From NCBI GenBank assembly GCA_020631735.1, contig CM036159.1, positions 18,701,511 through 18,765,510 of the forward strand: DNA of 64,000 nt, read 5' to 3'. A program made the position numbers and the translations under genes. Source of the stretch: Saccharum officinarum. Taxonomy: Eukaryota > Streptophyta > Magnoliopsida > Poales > Poaceae. Positions 1 to 12,773 of this stretch are shown here, in pieces (the stretch's first letter is position 1; every line of letters begins with the position of its first letter). Under the pieces are notes generated by a model. It did no database searches. It saw only the letters and a list, made by a program, of their open reading frames with translations, and was not told where the DNA came from.

Positions 1-30
1 ATCATCGTTTTTTGCTCTATTAATTATAAG

Positions 31-1597
31 AGCTACGACTGTCTGGAATCAATCCCCAAACTCACTTGGTTCGGAGCCATCATGTCACTATTCGGAATTG
101 GCCTGCTGGAATGTGGCGGCTCTCCTCCCTGCGTAAGTAACAATTTTTTTTTCTCTACTGACTGTTACTAGTAGTTTTTTGGCTATTGTGATAATAGCTC
201 TGAGTATCTTACAGAATGGTAAAACATCTCTGGCACAATTTCTTGCTTTCCTGATTTCTGTTCAAAAGCTTCTTTATGCAACAATAATCACACTTTCATT
301 GAGCCTTGTATCTTCCTTCTATCTTCCAGTTAATTTCAAGCATATAAAAGTTCTGTTAAATCCTCAAATTTGATAGATTTCATTATTTCAAGTATTCGGA
401 TATATTTATGAATTGCTTGCTTTGTGCCTTAAAAATGATATGATATTGATTTTTTGAACTGCTTTTATTGTGTTCAAAGGTTGGTGATATTTTGAACTTC
501 TTCAGCGCCGTATTTTTTGGGATCCATATGCTTAGAACAGAGCAAATATCAAGGAGTACGGACAAGAAGAAGTTTCTAGCTCTTCTTAGCTTCGAGGTTG
601 TGTGAAGATATTCTCATATCCTTCATACTGCCAAATATCTTACCCATTGTGATGTGAAGTTGTGAACACAAAATCTTCTGATAACCAGGTCCTTGTGGTC
701 GCTTTCTCCTCTGTTCTCTGGTGTATGTTCAAAGATGGCTATGTTGATACTAGTGAATCCAACTTTGACTCTTGGACTTTCGGTATGCTTTGGGATACTG
801 CAGCTTCATTTCCTTGGATACCAGCATTGTACACTGGAGTCCTTTCTACGGTGTTATGCATGTGGGCAGAGGTCAGCCTACTTCTTTGAGTGTTCTAGTA
901 GTTTTAGGGCCCTTCTGGTTTAATGCTTGCTTGTTTTAAGCATGTGGAGTACGTACATGCCCTCGTGCAGATGGTAGCAATGGGCGATGTTTCAGCAACT
1001 GAAACTGCAATTGTCTACGGCTTGGAGCCAGTTTGGGGAGCTGCTTTTGCTTGGTTCCTCCTTGGTGAAAGATGGGATAACACTGCATGGATTGGAGCTG
1101 CTCTTGTATTATGTAAGCTTGTGTTCCTTTCCTTAGTTTTTTGCCACTGCATGTCTGCATTTGCACAGCCTTGATCAAGGTGTTTGTATGCTACCTGTTC
1201 TTAAAAATTGATCATAGTGAACAGAGAACCTGAATTAAGTATTTCTTCGAGCTAACAGGATACGCTTACTTTTCATCAGGTGGCAGTTTGACTGTTCAGC
1301 TATTTGGGTCAGCTCCTGAGAAGTCCAAGAAAATTAAAAAACGCAGCAGCAATGCTTTAGAAACGCCAGTGAAACAACAAGACTACCTATCGCTATCTCC
1401 TATACCAGTTGATTCCGGGAAGTTCATAGGAAGGCAATTAGAAAGGTAACTTTATGAGTTTACTTGTTGACTGTCTTTTACTTCTGCATTTGCTTGGTCT
1501 CTAATCTTCCTATCTCCATTTATGTAGTGCCAGTCGTTGCATTTACTTTGGTTAAATTATTTATTTTCTGCAATATAGGAGGAACAAAGCATTATAG
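31..1597 (+). CDS. EamA/DMT-family membrane transporter, 3' part of gene (5' exons outside window)
   Basis: Six exons with GT-AG borders join in one frame: 31-132, 480-596, 689-871, 971-1112, 1280-1445 and 1579-1597 (TAG at 1595-1597). The joined product has several hydrophobic segments and, in exon 4, the pattern typical of the second EamA repeat of drug/metabolite transporters (start MVAMGDVSATETAIVYGLEP, then a Trp-rich helix and LLGERWDNTAWIGA). Exon 5 encodes a hydrophilic, probably cytosolic tail rich in Lys and Ser. The last exon adds only a few residues; the phase fits its stop, whereas the longer downstream frame at 1630-1839 does not join and looks like 3' UTR. Family knowledge: EamA proteins are about ten-helix solute carriers; the substrate cannot be told here. 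The first exons lie left of the window, so any plastid transit peptide cannot be judged. I am sure of the family, not of the subfamily. Confidence 0.85.
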
Positions 1598-1861
1598 ACC
1601 AACTTCAAGGCAAGAAAGGAAATCCTGCGATGATAGGCTCAGATACCAAATTATTGGCCGGATGCATCATTACTTGGCTCGTCAATATGGGGATGCTGCT
1701 CGATTGCTCCGCATTTTTTTTTGCCCGCAATATCTTGGAGCTCGTATTTGGATTTATATTTTTGTCACAGATGACTGTGCTAGTGGCAACTCGAGGAGGT
1801 CTAGATACATCTACTGGCATAGCAATTGCGTTGAAATAACTTAGTATGTTTTGGGTACTGT

Positions 1862-1994
1862 GCTCACCGAGTCACCAGGTCCTGGGTTCGAAGCCGTCTC
1901 TCTGCAGAATTTCTGCGGAGGTAAGACTTTGCTTCGGTTATTCCCTTCCCCAGACCCCACTCGTGTGGGAGCCTCTGGCACTGGGTCTGCCCTT
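1862..1994 (+). mobile_element. tRNA-derived SINE fragment (grass Au-SINE-like)
   Basis: A 133-bp unit ends in a T run and is flanked by a perfect 15-bp duplication (1847-1861 and 1995-2009). It carries a pol III B-box, GGTTCGAAGCC at 1885-1895, but no convincing A-box upstream, so the 5' end is probably truncated. The 3' half, with a gtgggagcc...ctgggtctgcccttt ending, resembles the tail of grass Au-type SINEs as I recall it. It lies about 265 bp downstream of the transporter stop codon, probably in its 3' UTR or just beyond. Confidence 0.75.
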
Positions 1995-2230
1995 TGTTTT
2001 GGGTACTGTTAACTGTATAGATTTCATGTAAATATAATATATGTACGTACACAGCTAAATGGTTCTAGAGTACTGAACTGAGCATACCTTTGTATAATAC
2101 TGAAATAACAAATACCATGCATGGTATTATTTTGACTCACAGTCATAGATTCAAGAATCAGGACATACTATGTTCCGTTGAGATTGATTTTGTTGTTGTG
2201 AATTTTTTGGTCGAAGGGCGTAAGCTTGTA

Positions 2231-2385
2231 TTCTGCTCCTGTATTATGTAAGCCTATGCTTCTTTGCTTAGTCATTTGTCTTTGCAGGTTGCAGCTGCAG
2301 GCCATCTTAATCCAGTTGTCGGTATTCATCTTGTCTAGTGTTGCTTAAAAACTGACCATACTGAACAAATGACCAAGATTAATTG
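2231..2385 (+). pseudogene. Decayed partial duplicate of transporter exon 4/intron 4
   Basis: The stretch matches the exon 4 end and intron 4 of the transporter at 1098-1240: the ctgctc.tgtattatgtaag splice-donor block recurs, followed by similar intron sequence with a cttaaaaa.tga.cata.tgaaca block near the end, with scattered mismatches and small indels. No reading frame survives. It looks like the remnant of a tandem gene duplication or a local segmental copy. Confidence 0.6.
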
Positions 2386-2389
2386 TGAG

Positions 2390-3127
2390 GGTCTGAGGGA
2401 GGTAGATTCTTTCCTTCCGCTTTCCATCCAGGATGTTCCGGTCCGTGGGGGCCCTTTTCCGTCGAGGTTAGCCTCGAGGCGATGAGGATTATCTCGATGT
2501 GAGAGGCCGGGCCACATTTTCCTGCTTGCTTACAGAGCGGGCTGGGTGAGGCGTGTTTACGCCAACTGGGCCGAGTTATACAAGACTGTCGTATCCTTGA
2601 CTGGACTGGACTAGTATAGTTTCTTTAGAAAGGTCCAACAACCTATACTTATCTTTGTGGGCTTCGATCTTTGTCGGAGCGAACGTTTACACTTCTCTCA
2701 ATTTGAACAAATCGCAACCATGCACATGCGATTAGGCGTAATGTAGCGTTGCTTCTTCTATCACAAGTGGCAGGCTACAAATTTAGGTTCGAATCTCGGC
2801 AACAGACTTACTAGATATCTGGCTGCAACTTGTGTGGGTAGCTCTTGTTTAGTTAGCATAGTAGGAGCACGTAATTTACTGGTACTTGGAACATGCTGTT
2901 CGTAACGTAAGCAAAACACGGCGCGCATGAACGCCGAGTGGTCCTCTCTGCTCGCCTGTTCTCTCGGAAAGGCGAATAGGCGATTTGGGGTTGGGGCCGG
3001 GCGGGCAAGTTGCTCGGAAACACCAGAAATTTCCAGGGCTCCAACTTCAAGGCGCGCATGTGACGACTTCCTTTTTTATATACTCCGTGGCCGTGGGTCT
3101 CTTGCTTCTGTATTGGGTCTGGTGTAG
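2390..3127. other. Intergenic spacer, no gene seen
   Basis: No supported coding region. A GC-richer block lies at about 2390-2580. An isolated B-box-like sequence, GGTTCGAATCTC near 2792, hints at a degenerate SINE or tRNA-like fragment, but no cloverleaf can be drawn around it. Confidence 0.4.
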
Positions 3128-3348
3128 ATCGCAAAATTTTTAACTCTAACTATTGAAGCACTTTCGTTTGTATTTGATAATTATTATTCAATCGTAGACT
3201 AACTAGATTTAAAAGATTCGTCTCGTGATTTACTACTAAACTGTACAATTAGTTATTTTTTATCAATATTTAATGTTTGTCTAAAAATTGATGTGATAAA
3301 GAGAGAGCGAAAAAACTTAAAATTTAGGAAACAAGGCCTTGGTTCGGT
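3128..3348 (-). mobile_element. PIF/Harbinger-type MITE copy (empty-site relative of the nested MITE at 41.3 kb)
   Basis: The internal sequence (cactttcgtttgtatttg, ttattattcaatcgtagac, aaaagattcgtctcgtgatt) closely matches the outer MITE at 41326-41792. The right edge ends in acaaggcc, the complement of the GGCCTTGT terminus common in grass MITEs. Nothing is inserted at the centre of this copy. Confidence 0.65.
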
Positions 3349-6300
3349 TGCGACCTGTAATCTCTCTCAATCATGGCACAACTCAGACGATAATCCAGCT
3401 CGTGCCTGTGTGCAGACGCAAAAGTATATATTTGGGGCAAAAACAAAAGCAAGCAAACGCAAGTATGCAACCACACCAGACATACGGGCACACCTACGGA
3501 ATCGGAGAGAAAAGAAAAGATAAGAAAAGGATTAACCTCGCAATCAAACCCCACAAGCATACGTACGTTCATCTGAGACGGATGATGAATAGCCGCATTT
3601 TCTTTTCTTTTCCCAATATACTCCGTACGTGCTCGGGTCGTTTCCGCAATACACGCTCCGTCTCAAAATACCTATCGTTTTCATTTTCCGAAAAAACAAT
3701 TTTAACAAAATATATATTAAAAAATACTAATATTTATGGTATATAATTGTTATCATTGGAGGGATCTTTGAATCTAGTTTTTTAATAAATTTATTTGGAG
3801 ATACAAATGTTGTATGTATTTTCTACCAATCGAGTGAAACTTACGGTACGGAAACAAAAATCGACAGATAATTTGTGACAGAGAGTAGTTGAGATCATGC
3901 ACCCCCCAAAAAAAAAAGTTCATACATAAATTACTCATTATTCATGCATTGCGAGATATAGACCTCCCAAGTTGCATATTATATATAACAGATAATAAAC
4001 AAAGAGATTAGGCCATCACCTAGGCGACCAGACCAGTGATGAAGAAAAAAGAAGCCAATTAAACAAGTGCTGATTCTTTGCAGTCCAGCTCAGCTACGCG
4101 CGCATTATAATATAAGCCCCCAGGCCCCAGCCGTCTCCATCGACCGGGCGGTCTGATTATGCCGCGAACGGGGGTCCTGGAACAGCGATTTCCTCTGGGC
4201 AGCGTGGGCGTATGGTGCGCAGAGAGCGACGTGCCGCTTTTTCAATTGGGCGTTAGGCCGGCCGGCGGGGCCCCCCGGCCCCCGTTCGTTCGGTTCGGTT
4301 CGTTTTCCTTCCCCATCCCGGGCCGCCGCTGGCGCTGGCCCCATCGGCACGTTCTCCCGCCACCCCCCGTCCGCGTCACGCGGCTGGCTGTCCATCCAGT
4401 CCTCGATTCCGTTCCACACTTCCACAGGCTGCGATTTTTTTTTGTTTCCGCCGCGTCATCGCGCGGCCGGAGAACAAGCATCGACGCGCGCCTTGGTTTG
4501 CCGCGACGGGGGGACGGACGGCGATCGACAACGACGTGCGCACGGGGCACGGAGGCCGGAGGAGAGAAAAATTCGTGCGCGCGGCGGGGACGCGATCGAC
4601 CCGCCGAGTGAGTGGTGCGTGAAGAATTTCGGCGCGTGAGCCTGACAGGTGCCTTGAACTTGTGCCGCGTGGCTAGCACCCGCTGCTTTTCCCCCTATCT
4701 CACAGACACAGAGGTTGTTCTGCTTCCATGCCACGGCGGAGCGGTCTGGCTCTGACTGGCACGTTTAAGATCAACCGCGCTCGCCGATTTTTTTATTTTC
4801 TTTCAAATAATAATGTTAGTGCTACCAAACATCAGATGAAGCTCCATGCTGGCATGGCAGCCGCAGGCAGGGTTTGCATGCATGTGCGATGTGTCGTAGC
4901 GTAGGCCACCATGAATCCATGATTGAGGTCTTTCGTTCCTCGCGGTTTTAGCTATACAGTACGTACCAAGCATCTATGGAGGCCAATTGTGGAAGCGCTG
5001 CTATAACCATTTGCGTATGCAACACTGTTGACCAATTGCAGGGTACGTACGCCGCCTCCTCCGGCCATGGCCACTTGCCCGGTCTTCAGCTCTTCGCTGT
5101 TGACGTGCTCACCATCCTCCGCTGGCCGCTGCGGCGGCTTTGTTAGAATGTTAGTCCTGCTACTGTTTTTTTATATTTATCGTTTTATTTTGTACCTTTT
5201 TTCAGTTGGTTTTATCTAGTGGCAGTAATTTATAGGCTTGTGATAAATGTCGTACATTGAAAGTAATGCTACCTCCGTTTTAAAACACACAGAGTTTAAG
5301 CATCCTATAACAACATAAAAATACGGCGGAAGTAGCGTAAGTTTGCTTGAGTATTAAACGAGCTTATAACCGAAGGAAAGAAAACGGATAACGATCGATG
5401 TACATTAGTTCTTTTTTCCTTTTGCTTTGACAAAAACACGTGCTTGTTTCTTAATTATACTCCTATATGGCTATAGTAGCAAGTAGTATTATATGCGTAA
5501 TTAGTCCATGGAAGCTCAAAACCTACTACTGTTGACGCGGCCAATCACCAGTTCACCGCCTGTCAAGCTCAAAAGTTTATTTCGACGTCCAGCTGCAATA
5601 AACAAGGCAGGGTTTAGCATCAAGGAGCCGGCGCGCCGGCGGGTCTCAGCTAGCTGGAGCGTGTGGTGGGCTGCTGGCTGAGTGCACGGCGACGGTCAAC
5701 TTAAACGCCTGATGCAGAAGAAGCCCCGGCCCGCTCGAACTGCTTCTTTATTCGGGCAACCTCGCGCCTGATGGCAGCAATCATGAAACGGTGGTTTCAG
5801 AAACCTACGTCTCATTTCCACCGTCGCCGGCCGCTGTATTTATAACAAAATTTCCTTTTCATTTCTTTTGGTTATTCATTCAGAGCTGTCTTATCGAGAT
5901 CCCGTTTGCTGTTCTTGGAAGATACTTTGCGAGATTTCTTCTGCGGGTGATTACGCCAGCCACTTGATGATGCATAATATTGATTAATAAAATTTGGATG
6001 GGTCATGCGAGCGAGCTCATGGCGAATTACTCACTATAAAACGGCTGATGGTTTCTACGGCTCATAAGTTGGCTGAAATTGATTTGCTGTAAGAGAAAAA
6101 CATTATTCTATGACTGATAATCCAGACTGATAAGTTTAAACGAAGAAGACGTTAGTTTATATAATATAGCCGTAGAGTAGAGTACAGTTGAAGCCTCGAA
6201 CCAGTAGTGCTTAGTCCTAATGCTGATAGAGGACGACGGCCACTTGAGCTGTCTAGATCATTCGGTCACAGTACTATTGGTTGAAAGAAAGACGGCTACT

Positions 6301-6840
6301 GGTAAAAAAACAGCGCCGCACAAAACAGCACGTACATTTCTGGTGGCTGCACTGTACATTATTCATTTCCTGTGTTTTTTTTTCAAGAATTTTAGACTGG
6401 TCGAGTTGGCAACTTAACTGCGAGTTCTGCAGATTGTACGAGGGAAAATCAGACTGCAAGTCGTTGTGTCTAGTTACCGAAAGGTTGGGTGCTACATGAG
6501 CATGTTTTAATATAGCTGGCCTAGCTAAAATTTAGCTATAATCAAATCAGGGCTATATCTGGATGGTAGCCAACTCAAAATTATAAAACATGCTAAAATC
6601 GATCTCTTTGTAGCTCATGTTCATGTAGTATTTGCCTTGCTTAATTGGTGGAGCCAGCATATAATAGTATCCAGTACTCCATCTAAAACAATTGCCATTG
6701 ATCGCTCATGTATATTATCTTGCATATATATTTGTTAGATAATGATCTTGCATAAATAGTATCGCAACTTACTCCGTTTTCCATTGGATAGGCACACACA
6801 GACCAGAATTTTTTTCGAAAGATCGCACAGACCAGAATTC
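3349..6840. other. Intergenic spacer with GC-rich block and MITE remnants
   Basis: No gene recognised. A strongly GC-rich block at about 4100-4720 has long overlapping open frames on both strands without recognisable domains; these are what high GC content gives by chance, although an unannotated first exon or promoter CpG island cannot be excluded. About 3650-3760 and 5270-5335 carry cctccgt/ctccgtc-type ends of decayed Stowaway-like MITEs. The remainder is AT-rich. Confidence 0.4.
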
Positions 6841-7052
6841 AGTTGCTACACGTGTGGAGAATAACCTCTGTCCCAAGATAGGACGATTATAGGAAGACAA
6901 CGAAAGGAAGCAAAGGGATATCGAAAATAAGGTTAGTCCCTAGTACCAAAATGGTGGGAATAGTTGCTGCGTCTGCAGAAGAACCTCTCCCAAGAGGCCA
7001 AGACTAGGAAGAAAATGAAAGTAAGCAAACGGATATCATCGAAAATAAGGTG
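6841..7052 (+). repeat. Imperfect tandem repeat, about 121-bp period, two copies
   Basis: The block from agttgct at 6841 through cgaaaataagg is repeated from 6962, sharing cctct..cccaagA, aggaagA.aA.gaaag.aagcaaa and ggatatc...gaaaataagg. The copies differ by substitutions and small indels, so the duplication is old. Confidence 0.65.
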
Positions 7053-7221
7053 GCAAGCTGATCGGAATAATAGTAGTAGCGCAGAAAAGACCGGATAGGC
7101 AAAGAAACGATGCTCCAATAAATAGGCTTTTAAGATGATTGCAGTTGTGGAGCTCTTGTATAGGAAAACCAAACAGCCTTGCTACTATTTCTGTGATGTG
7201 ATATGAGAGGACAGAGGAGGC

Positions 7222-10200
7222 TGTCACCCCGGTTTTAAGGACAAAACCAGACATACACTATACGTGAAATAAAGGAGTCAAATCTCACATATAGCCGCAG
7301 ATAAGTGTAATATCACGAGACAAATGCTTAATAAACATAACTCAATAGTATAAAATATACCTTAGAGAACAACACAGCGGAAAGACAACTCCGAACACCG
7401 GGTGTAACCTTCACTCCAGGATCAAAACTGACTGGTTGATCACAAGCCTAACAATTCCAGAATCTAGCAGTCTAGTACCCTTCCTGAGATGTGGGAAAAA
7501 TAGCAAGGGTGAGTCCATGTCGAACTCAGCAAATATATCATAGGGTTCATGAGGCTCAAAAGTTTTGACACAGGATTACTGCGATAGCTTTTATTGAGTC
7601 ATCTTTTAGAAATTGAGTAGCAACAAGTTTACCATAAGCCCAAATAACCTCATGATCATGTAAACGAGAATAATGTATAGCAAGAAACAATAATCATCAG
7701 TGAGATTTAATATCATCAGTATTGTCATTACCATCAGTGTTCATCATTTATTCTGTAAGGGTCCAAGGCCACTCGTGACCGTGAGTACGGCTGATATACT
7801 AGTTTTACACTCTGCAGAGGTTGTACACTTTCACTGTGAGTCGTGATTTACCCTTTCGTCCGAGGTAACTAATCTCTTGACCCACTTCCAAGGAAGGTCG
7901 GCAGGGTTGAAAGTCCCTAGTTTGGTTTTGGCTAATTGATGAAACCTAGGACTAACATTTGTATCTAAGTGGATGATTTAGATAAAGGTGGTCATTGCAT
8001 ATGAGACATGACATTGACTCATATGACCAAGATGGTGAAGACCAACATGAGGCTTGGCTCGATGGACCGGTTGTGAAGGTAAAGGGCAAGTCGAGGCTTC
8101 GAAGCGAAGGACCATGCGATGGTGAAGCTTGAGCAAGACTTAGCGTCGACGGACCGATGCAACGGTGAAGAGCAAGTGAAGTCAAGGTCGATGGATCGAG
8201 ACGGTCATGTGATGATATGAAGTGGATCATATCATTTGGAGAAACAAAATGGGCTCAAGGCAAAGGTATAACCATAGGACCATTTTGTTTTACACTCAAG
8301 ACACCATAGAGGGTGTGAGTGGTTTAGGATCGATAGCCGAACTATTAAGAGGGGAAGTCTTATCGGTTATTCGATGCACGGGTGCCACTAGGTGAATTCA
8401 TGAAGTGCATTGCATGTAGGGCCTAGTGAGCTAATTGGAAAACCTTTGAAAATGATTGAGAAAAAGCTAACACACAAGCACATGGAGATGTACACTTGAT
8501 GGTGTTGGCACATTTGCAAAGGTGGCGTTGGTCGCGCTGTGGTTTGCGGGTAGAGAGGGGTATGGGTTCCTCTCTCTCTCTCTCCCGCCGAGCGTGCGAG
8601 CGCGGGATTCAGGCAATTTCGAGGAAATGAAATGCCTATTTTCCACTACGCCAAAAGTCGGAAAAGAAACGGAGGCGAACGGGGTCACTGAGGTGACCGG
8701 ACGCTGCACCGGACGCGGTCACGGTGTGACCGGACGCGTCCGGTCAGTACAGCGCAGGAGTCGGGCGCGCGTGCTAGGGTTTGCAACCGGCGCGTCCGGT
8801 CAGGCGCCCTGAGGGAACTACAGTTCGCAAGGTCGATCGGACGCGGTGAGCGTCTGGTCACACACGATCGGACGCGTCCGGTCATCGAGGGAGCTTACTG
8901 GACTCCGACCGGACGCTGGCACTGTCGCGTCCGGTCATCTTCTGGAGCACGTCCGGTCGTTGCTTCGCGGGCGCGGGTGCTGTGCGCATCGGCGCGTCCG
9001 GTCATTGCTTCGCGGGCGCGCGGTACTGTGCGACCGGCGCGTCCGGTCGTTTGAGCAGCGCGTCCGGTCATAGCGTTTGACCGTTGGCGCACAGTGACCA
9101 TTGGAGGATCTAACGGTCGCGTTTGAATTCGAGGGACACGTGGACATCGCAGGGCGACCGGACGCGGTGAAGCGTGTCCGGTCAGTTTCGACCGGCGCGT
9201 CCGGTCATCCCGAAAAAACGGTCAGTGGAGTGGCAACGACTCTATTTGGATGGGATGTTTATAAATACTCGTTGGCCGGCCCTTGGGAGGTCTCTTGGCA
9301 TTTCTAACACTCTTGTGCATCCTTTGAGCTAGAGCTACTCCTCCCACTCATCTCTCTTGCTTGTTTGCAAATCAAAAGTGAGATTGAGTGATCCCAAAGT
9401 GCATTGCATAGCTTGAGGGCATCTAGTGGCACTTGTGGGTGGTTTAGCCGGTGGATTTCTTGTTACTCTTGGAGAGTACCGCTCCTAGCCGGCTTGGAGA
9501 TTGTTGGAGGCGTTGGCAAGAGAAGGTGATTGTTCTTGGCCACCTCCGGTTGTTTGTGAGAGGTTCTTGTGCTTTCCTCGGTGGGACGCCAAAAGCAACT
9601 CTAGTGGAATGCGCGTGTCATTGAGTTACCTCACTTGAGAGTGGCGTCTTGCGGTGCCTTGCGGGGCGTGCCTTGAGGGGCAAGTGACTTGAGGGTCACA
9701 CTGGGGAACCATCTAAGTGTTGGTCGACACAACCGGTGACGTAGCTTGTCGGTGCACAAGTGAACACCGGGTGAACAAAAATATTGTGTCTCTTGTCTCC
9801 CGGTGATTGGTCTTCATATTGAGTTGTTGTCAATATTGATTGATTGTATATCATCTTGGTGATTGGCAAAATCTTCTCCTCACCGTCGGTATAAGAATCA
9901 CAATCCTCTCTCTTGCACTTATCTTTACTAGATTATCTTGTGTAGCTCTAGTAGTAGCTTTGCTAGTAGTGTTGTTAGCTTGTTGTCTAGTGTTAAATTA
10001 ATGACATAGCTCTTGTGTGAACTAGAGATCATAATCTACTAAACTTGTGGATAGGAGGCTTGCATCACCACCTTTGGCTAAGCAAAACTCGCTTTACGCC
10101 GTTTGTTATTCTAACAAGTTTACTTAGTGGTGCCTGTAGAATTTTTTTTAAAGGCTATTCACCCCCCTCTAGCCATCTAGGACCTTACAAGGGTTCAGTA

Positions 10201-12613
10201 TGAAGTCTTTCAAAGATTCGTCTAACAAGTTAGGGCCATTAGATTCACTCGGCAAACAGATATAGAGCCCCCCTTCCAAATGGCATAATAACGCGCAGCC
10301 TATACTCATAAGGACAGAGGCCGCACTATATCCGATTCGTCAAGCCATTCTTACGCCAAAAAGGAATACCACTAACAAGCTAGAAAAAGTCCTCATACTT
10401 GACTACAGCCAGAGCCATTATAGCCCTCACAGTTGTACTATAAGTCCCGGATATTCGCTTACAGATGAGTCCTTATGGAGAGAAACTAGAGCACCATAAA
10501 AACAGCCCAATGCTCTAGCCCCTTGAGTCATGTTGCTATAAAGCATCTTTTAAACGTTTATTGCATATACCATTAGTCAAGTTATATAGATCATGATTAT
10601 TCATCTTGAGCACTAGCATAAATACTACCCAATGCAATGTTCCACCGGTGTCAAGGTACAAGATACAAAAGCTAGGATATCCTTAGTGGTAACAAGGTAG
10701 ACACATGCACATGAATTAAGTGTATTAAAGGTGAATAGGAAACAAGGATGATCTCATGCTATACTTGCCTTAACTTGCTTTTCCCCCAAAGCAATACGCT
10801 TGAAAGCCTTTAGTATCCAACTTCCAATCCTTTGCTTCCAATTCTCAGCTTCTAGTCTTCATAGAACAGCTTCTTAATCACCATATAAACCTCACCGATT
10901 GGACTTGATCAATAAATCACCACACACACATCGAGCAATCATACACGAAGCAAACAATAGATCTATATTAGAACAGTACACCAATCATACAAAAATAAGT
11001 AAAAGAGTTTGAAACACGATTCTACGCATCGCTACGAACACAAAGTCGTGAAAAGCACGCTAATCGGAGCTACGGTTGAAAATGTACAACTACCGATAGA
11101 TTTACCCATAAAACGATTAGCTTCATGTATCTTAATGGTATAAAAACATATATAAGATATTTTATAGAGATTATAATTTAAGTCAAATTTAGATTCGAAT
11201 TATAAAACTAAAGTAAAACAAATCATATTTTATTAACAAAACCCAGTTGCATAATTGTTATTTAAGATATGATTCAAACCATGAAATTCCAATATTAGTG
11301 ACATGATAAACACGGTTACAAATGCGTAGATCTCGTTGCTATGAATCTAACGCAACTTGAATGGCTCAAAACGGAGTTGAAACGTAGAAGATATGAAATA
11401 AACAAGATTTCCTCTATTAAAATAATAGATTAAATCTAATCACGAATTTTAAAAGTTGAAAACCTACTTAACAGTAGTATTAACATGTAGATTATGAAAT
11501 TATGAACCTAACGCAAGTTGAACGGATCAAATCGGAGTTAAAACGAAGAAGTTATGGCTAAAACAAAATCAGTGACAATTCTGTAAATAGTTGAAAACGT
11601 AATTTATTCTTAACCGAAACAAAATACGCTTAACAAAATCTGTAAATATGTTTTGGACTGCGGGTTTATTTTCCAAGAATACAGGGATGACGGCGGACTT
11701 ACTTGTTGCCGAGGAGGGTATGGCCGGGCTAGGCAGCGCGGCGGCGACGACGAGAGAAAGAGGAGAAAAATATAATTTATTACACTAGAGATTTCCCAAA
11801 CTAGGGGGCTCCTCTTACGGTAGTTTTGGTGTGCTTTTACCCAAGGGGTAGGTACATATATATAGGGAGAAAAACTCTCCACCTCCATGTGAACTAGCGA
11901 TATGGTGCTAATTGACGTTACACCATCCACCTCCGCTAATAGGCCTAAGTAATCGTTTAAGCCCATTTGTAAATAAATGTATGGGCCTTTGAGATTTATT
12001 AGGATTATTGCACATGGGCTTTGAGCGTTGGAGAAAATGAGAGATTTATTATTTTCGGAATTAATTAATTTCATGGATAAAATAATTCCAGAAAAGTTCA
12101 AAATTATTATTTAAGCCGTGAAAAATACTCCGAAAGCTCCAAAAATTCGGAAAAAATTCCCAGAGACATTATGGAACATGAGGAACCCAAATAAAGTATT
12201 TGGAGCTCATGATAAGATAATTTGGAGTATCTAAAAATTAGATTATGCTCACAGACAAATGGAAACAAGCTATAGAAAAAGTCGGAAAAATTCGCGAGAA
12301 GTTTGTAGAGGTTGATTGACGGATGAGAAATAAGGAATTTGATTGTAGAAAAATAATATATGTATATCGGAGAAGGAAAATCGACCTAAACGCATTTTGA
12401 AAGAATAACTTGAATTCATTTTGATCTTTGGTCAAAACCAAGCAATACAAAAACACAAATGCATCAGCATGAATGCATCAACAAGTTGCTAAACCTTATG
12501 ATAAATTTTAATTTAGTGAAAAATATTATTTCCCTATGTTTTCATGAGCACAAAAATTCAAAATTAACTCATTTTAGCTCTATTTCCAAAGAAGCAAATT
12601 TTAGGGTGTTACA
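7222..12613. mobile_element. Probable solo LTR of an unidentified LTR retrotransposon, about 3.1 kb, split by a Sirevirus-like solo LTR
   Basis: The unit starts TGTCACCCCGG and ends GGGTGTTACA, an LTR-like TG...CA pair, flanked by near-matching 5-bp repeats GAGGC (7217-7221) and GAGGT (12614-12618). Removing the inserted 2,287 bp leaves about 3,105 bp with no gag or pol frame, primer-binding site or polypurine tract. A TATA-like run in tacatatatataggg lies near 11852-11866. The absence of internal coding sequence fits a solo LTR, produced by recombination between two LTRs. A non-coding element of another kind remains possible because no second copy is present for comparison. Confidence 0.55.
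7908..10189 (+). mobile_element. Solo LTR of the Sirevirus-like copia family
   Basis: This 2,282-bp unit begins TGAAAGTCCC and ends CCTTACA and is homologous over its full length to the two LTRs at 17140 and 25907. It is flanked by a perfect 5-bp duplication AGGGT (7903-7907 and 10190-10194), the hallmark of LTR element insertion followed by LTR-LTR recombination. A TATAAATA promoter box lies at 9260-9267. It differs from the other two copies at many more positions than they differ from each other, for example in the ctctctct run near 8572, so it is older. Confidence 0.93.
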
Positions 12614-12635
12614 GAGGTCGGGGCCATCGTCATGG

Positions 12636-12773
12636 GCCCTGTTCGCTTGTCTTATAATCCGTACTTTTTCAGTTTGTTTTTTTAGCCGGAACAATATTTT
12701 AGTATCACAAAAAATCAGCGAACAGTACTTTCAGCCATGATTTTTCAACGAAGCGAACGAGCTCATTATCCTC
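12636..12773. mobile_element. hAT-like MITE, short
   Basis: About 138 bp with imperfect inverted ends: gggccctgttcgctt on the left and aagcgaacgagctc on the right. The ccctgttcgctt terminus is common in grass hAT MITEs. I could not match an 8-bp target duplication, so the exact ends are uncertain. Confidence 0.55.

Noticed and set aside
1630..1839. Open frame downstream of the transporter that looks membrane-like
   Set aside because: Splice phase from the previous exon leads to the stop at 1595-1597; the frame has no domain and lies in probable 3' UTR.
2785..2805. Possible tRNA gene (B-box GGTTCGAATCTC)
   Set aside because: No acceptor stem, A-box or anticodon arm can be formed around it.
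4105..4740. Several overlapping long open frames on both strands
   Set aside because: They are a consequence of high GC content, conflict with each other and encode Arg/Pro/Ala-rich low-complexity sequence.
8467..9307. Arg/Val/Ser-rich open frames repeated at 8.5, 18.0 and 26.8 kb
   Set aside because: They lie in LTR U3 sequence and arise from the repeated CGTCCGGTC motif, not from a gene.
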